Origin: Terribacillus aidingensis
GTDB lineage: Bacteria > Bacillota > Bacilli > Bacillales > Amphibacillaceae
Direction: 5' to 3'
Assembly (NCBI RefSeq): GCF_900215625.1
Contig: NZ_OBEK01000003.1
Location: 1-64,000, forward strand
DNA: 64,000 nucleotides
Shown in pieces: positions 56,734-64,000 of this stretch. Numbering within the stretch: position 1 is the first letter of the stretch; every line of letters begins with the position of its first letter. The notes beneath the pieces were generated by a model. The model did not search any database. It saw nothing but the letters and a program-made list of their open reading frames with translations, and was not told where the DNA came from. Made by a program: the position numbers and the translations under genes.

Positions 56734-56757
56734 AAAACTTCCTTTCAGAAGGAAGTG
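56734..56757 (-). terminator. Hairpin near end of ABC transporter operon
   Basis: ACTTCCTT / AAGGAAGT with TCAG loop, and AAAAAAA to the left (T-run on the minus strand), just past the ATPase gene. Confidence 0.8.
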
Positions 56758-56774
56758 AAGGAAGTCTCGCTTTA

Positions 56775-57854
56775 CTATGTTATTTCTAACATCGTTGGTT
56801 CAGTGGAAGAAGCAGCATGCTGTCCCTTAACTTGCAGCGCGACATGATCGCCTTCCCGCCAAGCTGGAAGAGAAATGGGGAGAGAAGCTTGATATTCCAT
56901 GTCGCCAACTTGAATGACGTAATGCCTTTCTGTTCCTTGAAATTGGCTGAGTGTAATCTGGCCCGGCAGTCCCTCCTCTTCGGCGGATAAAAGCTCCCAT
57001 TGCTCTGGTCTGACCGGGAATACGTGCTGCTGCTTCAGCTGCTCTGCTACACCTGCCTCTTTCCAGCAAAGATTCGTGTCAGCTGGCGTAAAGATATCTC
57101 CTTTCCAGCTGCCTTTAACAAGATTCGCTTTTCCAACAAAAGTCGCCACGAAGGTTGTTTCAGGACGCTGATATATAACTTCTGGTTTGTCTGCTTGCTC
57201 TATGCGTCCTTGCTGCATGACTAGCACTCGATCGGCCATTGCCAGTGCTTCTGCCTGATCATGTGTAACATATATAATCGTGGCACCCAGCTTCCGATGA
57301 ATCTGCTTAATTTCTTTCCGCATACTGATGCGCAGTTCAGCATCCAATGCACTGAGCGGTTCATCCATAAGCAAGATATCCGGTTCTGGCGCAATGGCCC
57401 TTGCCAGCGCCACACGCTGCTGCTGTCCGCCAGAAAGTGCAGCAGGATATCTTTTTCGAAAAGCTTCCATGCCGACCAGCTGCAGCACCTCTGTCACTCT
57501 GCTTTCCTGTTCATTTGCTGTACTTTTATTAGAGAACCGGTGATTTTTTAATGCAAAGCGGACGTGCTCTTCGACGTTCATATGCGGCCATAGTGCAAAT
57601 GACTGAAAAACCATGCCTATATTTCGTTTTTCCGGTTTGCTCGATTTTCGCGGATTAGCCACTTCTTTTTCACCAAACTGGATGGTGCCGACTGTTGGAT
57701 TCATAAAGCCTGCCAGCAAGCGAAGCAACGTTGTCTTACCACAGCCTGAAGGGCCAAGAATAGCTAAAAATTCACCATCTTGTATAGTCAAATCAACTTC
57801 GTGCAAAGCAGTTGTATCACCATATCGTTTTTCAATGCCTTGTAATGCTATCAT
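56775..57854 (-). CDS. ABC transporter ATP-binding protein (FbpC/PotA-like)
   Basis: 359 residues. Walker A GPSGCGKTT (near residue 37), signature LSGGQQQRVALARA, Walker B ILLMDEPLSALDA, then a C-terminal TOBE-like domain (about 240-359). Start ATG 57854 overlaps the permease stop, after GGGGAG. Last gene of the operon. The subgroup covers ferric iron, aminoethylphosphonate, thiamine and polyamine importers, so substrate is not fixed by sequence. Confidence 0.9.
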   Translation of the reverse strand: MIALQGIEKRYGDTTALHEVDLTIQDGEFLAILGPSGCGKTTLLRLLAGFMNPTVGTIQFGEKEVANPRKSSKPEKRNIGMVFQSFALWPHMNVEEHVRFALKNHRFSNKSTANEQESRVTEVLQLVGMEAFRKRYPAALSGGQQQRVALARAIAPEPDILLMDEPLSALDAELRISMRKEIKQIHRKLGATIIYVTHDQAEALAMADRVLVMQQGRIEQADKPEVIYQRPETTFVATFVGKANLVKGSWKGDIFTPADTNLCWKEAGVAEQLKQQHVFPVRPEQWELLSAEEEGLPGQITLSQFQGTERHYVIQVGDMEYQASLPISLPAWREGDHVALQVKGQHAASSTEPTMLEIT

Positions 57855-59557
57855 ACTTTTCTCCCCTTTTGTTTCCATTTATGCTGTATGAACAAGTAGC
57901 CCAATGCGCCTAGCAGTATTGCCAGCACAATGAGGGATGAGAAAGCGGTAGAATACGTACTGTAGCCTGCTTGTTCGAAGCTGAAGATAATTACACCTAC
58001 TGTTTCAGAACCACTCGACCAAAGCATGCTCGAGACCGTTAGTTCTGTTAATGCTGTCAGAAAGACAAGCAGTGCACCACTAATGACGCCAGGCAAAATG
58101 AGCGGCAGTAAAATTTGCTTCCACCGAACAAAAGAACTTGCGCCATTTGTTCTTGCCGCTTCTTCCATCCGCTTATCCAGCTGAGAAAATGCTGTATAGC
58201 TGCCGCGGAATTGCAGCACAAAGAAACGTGTGATGTAAGCAATCAATATAATGGCCGGTGTTCCGTACACGCCTGGATACCAGCCGGGAAGCGGCTGCAT
58301 CCACATGAGGATAATACAAAGTGCCAATACTGTACCTGGAAGTGCATAAGGCATCGTGATGATTGCTTCCATTATCTTTGGCAGCTTTCCTTGATTTCTA
58401 GCGCGGTAATAAGCGAAAAACGTACCGAAGAGGAGACAGACAGCCGCGGTGACTCCACCGAGCAGGATGCTGTTACGAAGGGATCGAATCACTTTTTCAT
58501 CTTCAAATAAAATATAATGATAGTTTCCAAATGATAAATTCTTCCATGTTAAATCCACACCATAGGCTTGTACCAGACTGACTGTTCCCATTGCCAAGAA
58601 TGGAACAAGACTTGTTCCAAGCAGAAAAATCCAAAGGAGCATCTGTAAACTTTTCCGCCTGATTGGCGTTAAGTGGATGCGCGGTGCATGATCAGCTACT
58701 GTTGTTTCGGTTACGTTACTTTTTCGTAACAGCCATACTTGAATGAAGGTTACAGCTATTGCGAGCAACCCAAGCAGAACAGACAGAACTGCAGCTCGAC
58801 TAAAAGCACTTGGTCCATAGCCAATTACTTGCTCGTAAATATATGTACTAAGTACTCGAATATTAGCCGGGATGCCGAGAAAAGCGGGTACTCCAAAATT
58901 ATCGAGATTTGATAAAAACGCCAGCAGTCCGCCGCTCAATATGCCGGGAAGAGCCATCGGCAGAATAATCCTCCGCCAGCACGCAAACCGAGATGCACCA
59001 GAAACCATGGCAGCTAATTCTGCGTCACGAGGAATTCTCCTAAGCACTTGCACTGTCATTAAATAGACAAGCGGATAATGTGAAATACCTAGTACAAAGA
59101 TGATGCCGCCTACACTATATAATTCCGGCCGCATCCAATCCGGCAGTCCTCCAAGCGGTCCAGAAGCACTTAAAAACTGCACCCACGCAAGGGTTGTAAT
59201 ATAAGATGGAATAATAAAAGGCAAAAAGATAAGCAGCTGCATGACCGATTTGCCCCGCACGTTTGTATACGCCATAATTGCAGCCATTGTTACGCCAAGG
59301 ACCATTGATAATGCTGTGCTGCCAGCCACAATGCCAATCGTATTCCAAAGTGTTTTCCACGTAACAGCATCCTGCAGCACCTCTGTATAGGCACTGACGG
59401 AAAGACTCTCACCGGAAGTAAAACTCATCATAATGAGACGGATGATTGGTAATAGAAAAAAGAAGATGAGCATTAAAATACCGATGAGACGAGGCAGCTT
59501 CTGGAGGGAAGCATGCCTGCCTTTCTCAAGATGTTCTGGTTTCATTGTTAATTGCAT
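57851..59557 (-). CDS. ABC transporter permease, fused two-domain type (FbpB-like)
   Basis: 568 residues, about 12 membrane helices, two homologous halves each with an EAA loop: ELAAMVSGASRFACWRRIILP in the first and EEAARTNGASSFVRWKQILLP in the second. This is the fused FbpB/PhnV-like type that needs no second permease gene. GGAGG precedes the ATG. Confidence 0.92.
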   Translation of the reverse strand: MQLTMKPEHLEKGRHASLQKLPRLIGILMLIFFFLLPIIRLIMMSFTSGESLSVSAYTEVLQDAVTWKTLWNTIGIVAGSTALSMVLGVTMAAIMAYTNVRGKSVMQLLIFLPFIIPSYITTLAWVQFLSASGPLGGLPDWMRPELYSVGGIIFVLGISHYPLVYLMTVQVLRRIPRDAELAAMVSGASRFACWRRIILPMALPGILSGGLLAFLSNLDNFGVPAFLGIPANIRVLSTYIYEQVIGYGPSAFSRAAVLSVLLGLLAIAVTFIQVWLLRKSNVTETTVADHAPRIHLTPIRRKSLQMLLWIFLLGTSLVPFLAMGTVSLVQAYGVDLTWKNLSFGNYHYILFEDEKVIRSLRNSILLGGVTAAVCLLFGTFFAYYRARNQGKLPKIMEAIITMPYALPGTVLALCIILMWMQPLPGWYPGVYGTPAIILIAYITRFFVLQFRGSYTAFSQLDKRMEEAARTNGASSFVRWKQILLPLILPGVISGALLVFLTALTELTVSSMLWSSGSETVGVIIFSFEQAGYSTYSTAFSSLIVLAILLGALGYLFIQHKWKQKGRKV

Positions 59558-59575
59558 ACGTCGCCCTCCATCTGC

Positions 59576-60589
59576 TTATTTCCCGAACAAGTCTTCGAAT
59601 TGCTGTTTGTCTTTGTTTCGGGAACTGTACAATTCTTCTGTATCTGCTTGCAGCACCTTCATTTCATCATAGGTTTTCAACCCTTCTGGCGCATCAATTC
59701 CCTCTCTAATCGGCGTATACCCAAGTTCTGTTGCAAGTTTTTGTCCATCTTCAGATAATACATAATCTACAAATGCTTCGGCAGCGGCGGCATTGTCGGT
59801 ATTCTTCGTGATGCCAATCGGCTCAGTTATAACCGGCACCCCTTCCTCCGGATACACAAGTTCAACAGGAGAACCATCTGCTTTCGCTCTGGCTGCAAGG
59901 AAATCAACGATAACACCATACTGTTTCTCGCCAGAAGCAACAGATTTCAATACATCTCCATTCCCTTTGACTACTGTCGTGTCTTGCTTCTTCAGCTTTT
60001 CATAAAACTCCCAGCCAAAGTTATCTTGTCTAGTCAAGACTCCAAGATTATAAGCAGCTGCACCAGAGTAGAGGGGACTTGGCATAACCGTTTTGCCGCT
60101 TGCGTCCGTTAGTGCTTCCCAGCTCTTCGGTGTCTCTCCTTGTTCTGTATTCGTTACGATACCAGTTGCCATAATCTTTGTACCTGTATAATAGTGATCT
60201 TTATCCTCAAAATCATCCGGGACTGCATCCAGTTCACCTGATTCATAAGCTTGCAGCATATCCTGCTCCTTCAAATCTTCAAACGTTACACTGTCTGCTA
60301 CAAGCAGCACGTCAGCTTGTACATCCCCAGCCATCTTTTCTGCATTCAATTTAGAGATAACCTCTTCTGTACCAGATCGGTATGTTTCCACATTTACATC
60401 CGGATATTTTTTCTCGAATCCTTCTACTAGTTTCTGTGCATCCGCATCTGGCTGTGACGTATAAAAGCTAAGTGTTCCTGCAACCTCACCATCTGCTGCA
60501 CTTGTACTGCCGCCCGTTTCTTCTTGTCCGCAAGCTGTTAATGCCAGCAATGCAGCACTGGCAATAACAACCATCCATTTTCGTTTCAT
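59576..60589 (-). CDS. ABC transporter substrate-binding lipoprotein (family 1, FbpA-like)
   Basis: 337 residues. Lipoprotein signal with lipobox ALTACGQEE, so it is tethered outside the membrane. The mature part (GTLSFYTSQPDADAQKLVEGF..., YRSGTEEVISKLNAEK) is a type-2 periplasmic-binding fold as in ferric-iron and phosphonate binding proteins. No Fur box was seen upstream, which weakens an iron role. Confidence 0.9.
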   Translation of the reverse strand: MKRKWMVVIASAALLALTACGQEETGGSTSAADGEVAGTLSFYTSQPDADAQKLVEGFEKKYPDVNVETYRSGTEEVISKLNAEKMAGDVQADVLLVADSVTFEDLKEQDMLQAYESGELDAVPDDFEDKDHYYTGTKIMATGIVTNTEQGETPKSWEALTDASGKTVMPSPLYSGAAAYNLGVLTRQDNFGWEFYEKLKKQDTTVVKGNGDVLKSVASGEKQYGVIVDFLAARAKADGSPVELVYPEEGVPVITEPIGITKNTDNAAAAEAFVDYVLSEDGQKLATELGYTPIREGIDAPEGLKTYDEMKVLQADTEELYSSRNKDKQQFEDLFGK

Positions 60590-60602
60590 ATGAATTTCTC
60601 CT

Positions 60603-61391
60603 TTATTCAGAGGTATTTGTTTCCATTGTTTTAAACCAGCGTTCCACTTGTTCCTGTTTTCGTCGGTAATGATTGCGCAATTCTATTGGAGAAACGGTTA
60701 TGTATCCTTCTTTTAGTAGCAGATAATCACTCGTCGGATGGAAAGCAGCAAGCTCTTGCAGCTGATCCCTCACACAGTAATATACTTCTCCATGCGGATC
60801 ACGCAGACCGACAAAACGATAACGCGATACATGCATATCCGTTGGAATAACTTGGATTCCCTTGAATTCCCGCTTGTCGACATTCGGCAAATTCACACTC
60901 AGCAGACCGATTGATTTTGACTTATGCTGCAGCAGCACCTCGGCGACCTGATAGAACAGTGTCTTCACCTTCGAATAGTTCACATGGTTTTGGGAACTGC
61001 TATTCAAACTGACAGAAGCAGCCGGAATGTTGTACAGAGAGGCTTCTATTGCCGTTGCTACTGCGCCGGAATAATAAATGTCCCGCCCTATAGCAGGACC
61101 GAGATTGATGCCAGAAAAAATAAAATCCAGCTCGTCCTGGATAAGAACTTCTACTGCTAATTTCACACAATCTGCGGAAGTTCCATTGAGACACCATGCA
61201 CCTGCAACGCCCGGAAAGTGATACATCTCTTTGACACGAATTGGCTGACGTGGTGTAACGGGATGACTGCGACTGCTGCTCGCTTGATCCGGACAAACAA
61301 CATACACCTCACCAAAATGCTGAAGCGTCTCAATCATCGCTTCCACGCCCGGCGAAAAAATGCCGTCGTCATTAGTAACAAGTATTTTCAT
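60603..61391 (-). CDS. surE: 5'/3'-nucleotidase SurE
   Basis: 262 residues. MKILVTNDDGIFSPGVEAM has the metal-binding ND-D pair; SSSRSHPVTPRQP and NLGPAIGRDIYYSGAVATAIEA are the other conserved blocks. Dephosphorylates nucleoside monophosphates or other phosphoesters. Start ATG 61391 after AAAGGAG. Overlaps the gene before it by four bases and is 13 bases from the binding-protein gene, so it belongs to the transporter operon. Confidence 0.93.
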   Translation of the reverse strand: MKILVTNDDGIFSPGVEAMIETLQHFGEVYVVCPDQASSSRSHPVTPRQPIRVKEMYHFPGVAGAWCLNGTSADCVKLAVEVLIQDELDFIFSGINLGPAIGRDIYYSGAVATAIEASLYNIPAASVSLNSSSQNHVNYSKVKTLFYQVAEVLLQHKSKSIGLLSVNLPNVDKREFKGIQVIPTDMHVSRYRFVGLRDPHGEVYYCVRDQLQELAAFHPTSDYLLLKEGYITVSPIELRNHYRRKQEQVERWFKTMETNTSE

Positions 61392-61735
61392 ATCACATGC
61401 TCCTTTGCCTGAAAATGCTGGCGAATGAAGGAAAGATTCTGCTCCCAAGAAGCAGATGTCGTATCCATTCCCTCGACAACAGTTTGCAGATCCTGTTTAA
61501 GTCGGACGCTGCGATCGAAACTTGTACTATTCAAATCCCAGCTCGGAGCGTGCATGGTAAAGTGCATTCCCGCCTGTTCTGTTGTTTTACGAATGACAAG
61601 CGGATCACTGTCATGAAAGAACACATGCGGTGCCCAAATCTCTATACCTGGCAGTTGATCACTAGCAGCCTGCCGGACAACTTGTTCTGCAGGCTCATGC
61701 CAACGCAAGGTTGAAGAAAAATATATATTCTCCAA
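61388..61735 (-). pseudogene. Xylose-isomerase-like TIM-barrel protein with internal deletion
   Basis: 115-residue frame. The first 90 or so residues read like an AP-endonuclease-2/sugar-phosphate isomerase family member (IYFSSTLRWHEP, GIEIWAPHVFF, GMHFTMHAPSWDLN), normally about 260-280 residues. The frame then jumps to a tail (WEQNLSFIRQHF) that looks like the family C-terminus, as if the middle was removed in frame. TTG 61735 is likely the start (after AGGGGAG); ATG 61753 is an alternative. First gene of the operon; probably inactive as an enzyme. Confidence 0.6.
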
Positions 61736-61753
61736 AACACTATCTCCCCTCAT

Positions 61754-62271
61754 TTGTTCTTATATTGTTAACTGTACAAGCCGAATATGAAGCTGGTGTT
61801 TAAAATATTGTGAAGATATGTTTAATTAATGTAAAAATAAAAAAATTGAGTAACGGCACTAATCCCCTGCCAGTGCAATCATTCACTAATAGATGCAGGC
61901 TCATTACGTAAATAATTTACATGGTATTTACAAAACAGATTGTTTCGTATAGCAATAAGGCACGACACAATGGACGCTCTCATGTAAGGGGAAAGGTTAA
62001 TGCTTCGAAAACGCTGTCACAGGTAATTCAAAAATTTTTCAGTTGTGCAGCATTCAAGAACTTAAAATATGGCGTTACCTCATGTGATAGGCAGAGAAAC
62101 AACAAAACATGTATATTTCCACGTTTTTTCACGTTCGGATAAGCAATAAATTCTATTTTTTATGGAAACCATGAGAATTTAAGTTTAAAACAGCTTTATT
62201 GTGTTAATATAGGAAATAGGCTAGATTCAAATATAGTCTAGTGAAGTTTTTAGATTCTAGGAGGCAATATA
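61754..62271. other. Intergenic region upstream of cspD (long leader)
   Basis: 518 bases without a convincing gene. The right part should be the long 5' leader typical of cold-shock genes; a small hairpin CTAGATT...AGTCTAG lies at about 62221-62241, close to the ribosome site. Left part holds the divergent operon promoter, not pinpointed. Confidence 0.5.
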
Positions 62272-62472
62272 ATGGAACAAGGTACAGTGAAATGGTTTAA
62301 CGCAGACAAAGGTTTCGGTTTTATCGAAGTTGAAGGTGGAGACGATGTATTCGTACATTTCAGCTCTATTCAAGGCGAAGGCTTCAAAACATTGGATGAA
62401 GGCCAAAAAGTAACGTTTGAAGTTGAACAAGGTCAGCGCGGACCACAAGCAGCAAACGTTCAAAAAGTATAA
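62272..62472 (+). CDS. cspD: Cold-shock protein CspD
   Basis: 66 residues, single cold-shock OB domain: [17 protein letters not shown] (RNP1) and DVFVHFSSI (RNP2). RNA chaperone binding single-stranded RNA. CTAGGAGG precedes the ATG. A long leader precedes the gene, as expected for cold-regulated translation. Confidence 0.96.
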   Translation: MEQGTVKWFNADKGFGFIEVEGGDDVFVHFSSIQGEGFKTLDEGQKVTFEVEQGQRGPQAANVQKV

Positions 62473-62828
62473 TAAACCCTAATAAAATATCTTTATTTTG
62501 GTTTGGGACTGCCCCTGTCTTAGAGAGAGGAGCAGGAACACTTACAAACAGCCAATTGCCGCGGTACTTTATCGGCAGTTGGCTGTTTGTTTGACTGGAA
62601 ATATTCCGCTCCTTCGCCAAGATGCTCTGTATTTTAGACTATCAAGAAAAAAACACATCCCATTTCTCTGCAGCATTCGCTTTCCCCGTCAACATTGACT
62701 GAAAAGAGACACTTTTCACAGTTTTACCACAAAATCTTAATTGAATATTCATCTGTGTTCCTATACATGGCTGTACCGCTATGAGAAAATAACAATAGAA
62801 AAAATAAACAGGTGAGGAAGTGTGTTCG
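62473..62828. other. Intergenic region after cspD
   Basis: Holds a long hairpin (62544-62590) and, near the right end, the promoter of the small gene at 62829, which I could not pin down. Nothing else seen. Confidence 0.5.
62544..62590 (+). terminator. Long hairpin after cspD
   Basis: ACAAACAGCCAATTGCCG / CGGCAGTTGGCTGTTTGT, an 18-bp stem with one G-U pair, followed by TTG. T-run is weak, so it may be a processing or stability element instead. Confidence 0.65.
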
Positions 62829-63002
62829 ATGTTCTATAAAATTGTACGGGAAGCGCACGGAACAAAAACCTACCTAAAACATTCCAATACATCTTCAGAT
62901 ATGCTGTTTCGCAGTGAAGCGGATGCAGCTGATTTGATGGAGAAGCTTAATACCCACACGAAAAGCAATGTCGTTTGGTCGGTTCAGCCTTGCATAGATT
63001 AA
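62829..63002 (+). CDS. Small protein, unknown
   Basis: 57 residues (MFYKIVREAHGTKTYLKHS..., DAADLMEKLNTHTKSNVVW). Compact alpha/beta composition with no membrane helix. ATG 62829 is favoured; GTG 62820 abuts the ribosome site GTGAGGAA. Followed at once by a terminator. Not recognised. Confidence 0.7.
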   Translation: MFYKIVREAHGTKTYLKHSNTSSDMLFRSEADAADLMEKLNTHTKSNVVWSVQPCID

Positions 63003-63032
63003 AAGCCATATCCCGTTAAGGATATGGCTTTT
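63001..63032 (+). terminator. Terminator after small protein gene
   Basis: AAAAGCCATATCC / GGATATGGCTTTT, 13-bp perfect stem with a 6-base loop. Confidence 0.88.
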
Positions 63033-63036
63033 ATTA

Positions 63037-63682
63037 TGGTTCCGTTATTTGCTTCTCTGTAATTAAACACGCAAGCAGAGGTTCAATTAATTTTTTCTCT
63101 TCCCCTTTTAGATGCTTCTCCAGGAAAGGCTCCTCGCTGTCTAGCAGCTTTAACAAAGCAGCTGCAGCCTTGCCATGACTGGTTGGTGTTACATGTTCTA
63201 ACACATCCAGTATTTGCTATATACTGCAGCAGGCAGAAGCTGCTGCGCTCTTTTCAGTGCTAGCAAGGCACGTGTCGTGCGTGATGATGCAGCAGCATTC
63301 GTGCTAGCGGCTCTGTTACTTGCTGAAGCATTGCAGCACCCCATGCCGCATTACCTCTTAAAGCCGCTTTTCAGTACTGAAACAGAAACCACGTCAAGTC
63401 AATTACTTGTTCTCCATACATGACATCCGTCATTGTCAATGTTTGCGTTTCTTTAAATTGTTGGAGTCGATTTTCGGATCATAAAGGACAAGAAACTGAT
63501 TAGTATGTTTAAATGTCTCCTCCGTCACAGTAAACAAGTCTACAGTCAGCAAATTATCATACACAACAATTAATTGAGGCGCGATAATAAACAACTCTTT
63601 GCTATAAAGAACTTCACGGTAAGCAGCGAGTAAGGACATTTTTTTCTAGAACTGCTTGTAATGCCTCAATGCCTCGCTGCAT
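63037..63682 (-). pseudogene. Frameshifted gene of unknown family
   Basis: ATG 63682 after GGGGAGA opens a frame (MQRGIEALQAVLEKN) that shifts several times. Pieces in different frames read on in order: LLAAYREVLYSKELFIIAPQ; then VYDNLLTVDLFTVTEE; then MTDVMYGEQVIDLTWFLFQ; and finally LDVLEHVTPTSHGKAAAALL with a stop near 63037. Together they make a protein of about 210 residues. At least three frame breaks or stops are needed. No family recognised. Confidence 0.6.
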
Positions 63683-63730
63683 CTTCTCCCCCTTTGTTTA
63701 TATTCCTATTACCTTGCATAAAAAAGAAGA

Positions 63731-63761
63731 ACGCCAACCCTCAAATAGAGTGTTGGCGTTT
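63731..63761 (-). terminator. Terminator of M23 peptidase gene
   Basis: AACGCCAACCCTC / GAGTGTTGGCGTT stem, with AAAAAAG to the left (T-run on the minus strand). Confidence 0.85.
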
Positions 63762-63764
63762 CTG

Positions 63765-64000
63765 TTAGTTAAGGTATGAACGCGGATTAACCGCATTTGA
63801 TTTGGAAGCATTCCAAGGACCTGTATGCAATTCGAAATGGAGGTGCTGTCCATGTGACATACCAGTGTTCCCCATTGTGCCGATTTGCTGCCCTTGTGAC
63901 ACGCGCTGCCCTGTGCTCACGTGCATTGACGTTAAGTGGGCATACACAGTCGTATACGTTTTGCCATTTATCGAGTGGGTCACGAAAATCACATTTCCAT
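63765..64000 (-). CDS. M23 (LytM/murein DD-endopeptidase) family protein, C-terminal end
   Basis: Open to the window edge; about 78 residues are visible. YTTVYAHLTSMHVSTGQRV and GMSHGQHLHFELHTGPW contain the conserved H-x-H (HLHFEL) zinc motif and the preceding His of the YAHL block. Cleaves peptidoglycan cross-bridges. The N-terminal part, likely with a signal peptide, lies outside. Confidence 0.92.
   Translation of the reverse strand, partial: GNVIFVTHSINGKTYTTVYAHLTSMHVSTGQRVSQGQQIGTMGNTGMSHGQHLHFELHTGPWNASKSNAVNPRSYLN

Noticed and set aside
59900-61000. Iron regulation (Fur box) upstream of the ABC transporter genes
   Set aside because: No GATAATGATTATCATTATC-like sequence was found upstream of the binding-protein gene or the operon start.
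61921-62142. 73-codon plus-strand frame before cspD
   Set aside because: No ribosome site, basic random-looking composition, lies in the cspD leader region.
63214-63423. 69-codon plus-strand frame
   Set aside because: Antisense to the frameshifted minus-strand pseudogene, which has a proper start.

Overview
The window looks like the chromosome of a moderate-GC, endospore-forming Bacillaceae bacterium. It carries Bacillus-type gene sets (ilv-leu operon with a leucine T-box, ykoFEDC, ykkCD, a Rap-like protein, SleB-like hydrolase, cspD), strong AGGAGG ribosome binding sites, frequent TTG and GTG starts, and a collagen-like exosporium-type protein. The protein sequences suggest a Terribacillus/Virgibacillus-like relative rather than B. 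subtilis itself; that placement is inference from reading alone.

Layout. 1-520: start of a minus-strand collagen-like surface protein, cut by the window edge. 760-11950: branched-chain amino acid block ilvD - [Leu T-box] - ilvB - ilvN - ilvC - leuA - leuB - leuC - leuD - short ilvA, with candidate CodY boxes and a sigma-A promoter before ilvD and a perfect terminator hairpin after ilvA. 11946-24240: housekeeping and accessory genes (SPFH/Arc pair under a 22-bp palindrome, a small Hanks kinase, thioredoxin, LCP ligase, lipid kinase, large membrane protein, epimerase, lipoprotein, TsuA/TsuB-like sulfur uptake pair, PAS-STAS regulator, erythromycin-esterase-like protein, and a BCCT transporter remnant). 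24394-30145: CPA1 antiporter, TPP riboswitch plus ykoFEDC thiamine-precursor uptake, HMCES/YedK protein.

30150-48715 is the most interesting part: a complete type VIIb secretion system on the minus strand in the S. aureus order esxA - esaA - essA - esaB - essB - essC. It is followed downstream by an effector operon: three small helical partners, a DUF5081-like protein, a PT-TG/AHH nuclease toxin and an ankyrin immunity protein. Beyond that is a graveyard of spare toxin-immunity cassettes. One is a WHH-like nuclease fragment with a DUF6985-like immunity gene. Another is an orphan Ntox15 (Tde1-like) DNase tail with a Tdi1-like immunity gene. They share pretoxin DNA, similar terminators and a roughly 400-bp duplicated block that carries the 5' end of a serine recombinase gene, plus an IS110 fragment.

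49015-64000: guanidine-I riboswitch with ykkCD exporter genes, arylamine N-acetyltransferase, a MarR/nitroreductase/monooxygenase stress module, an SDR, a Rap-like TPR protein, a SleB-like hydrolase, several very small proteins, and a five-gene operon (TIM-barrel remnant - surE - ABC binding protein - permease - ATPase). The window ends with cspD, a frameshifted pseudogene and the end of an M23 peptidase gene. No tRNA, rRNA or CRISPR array was seen.
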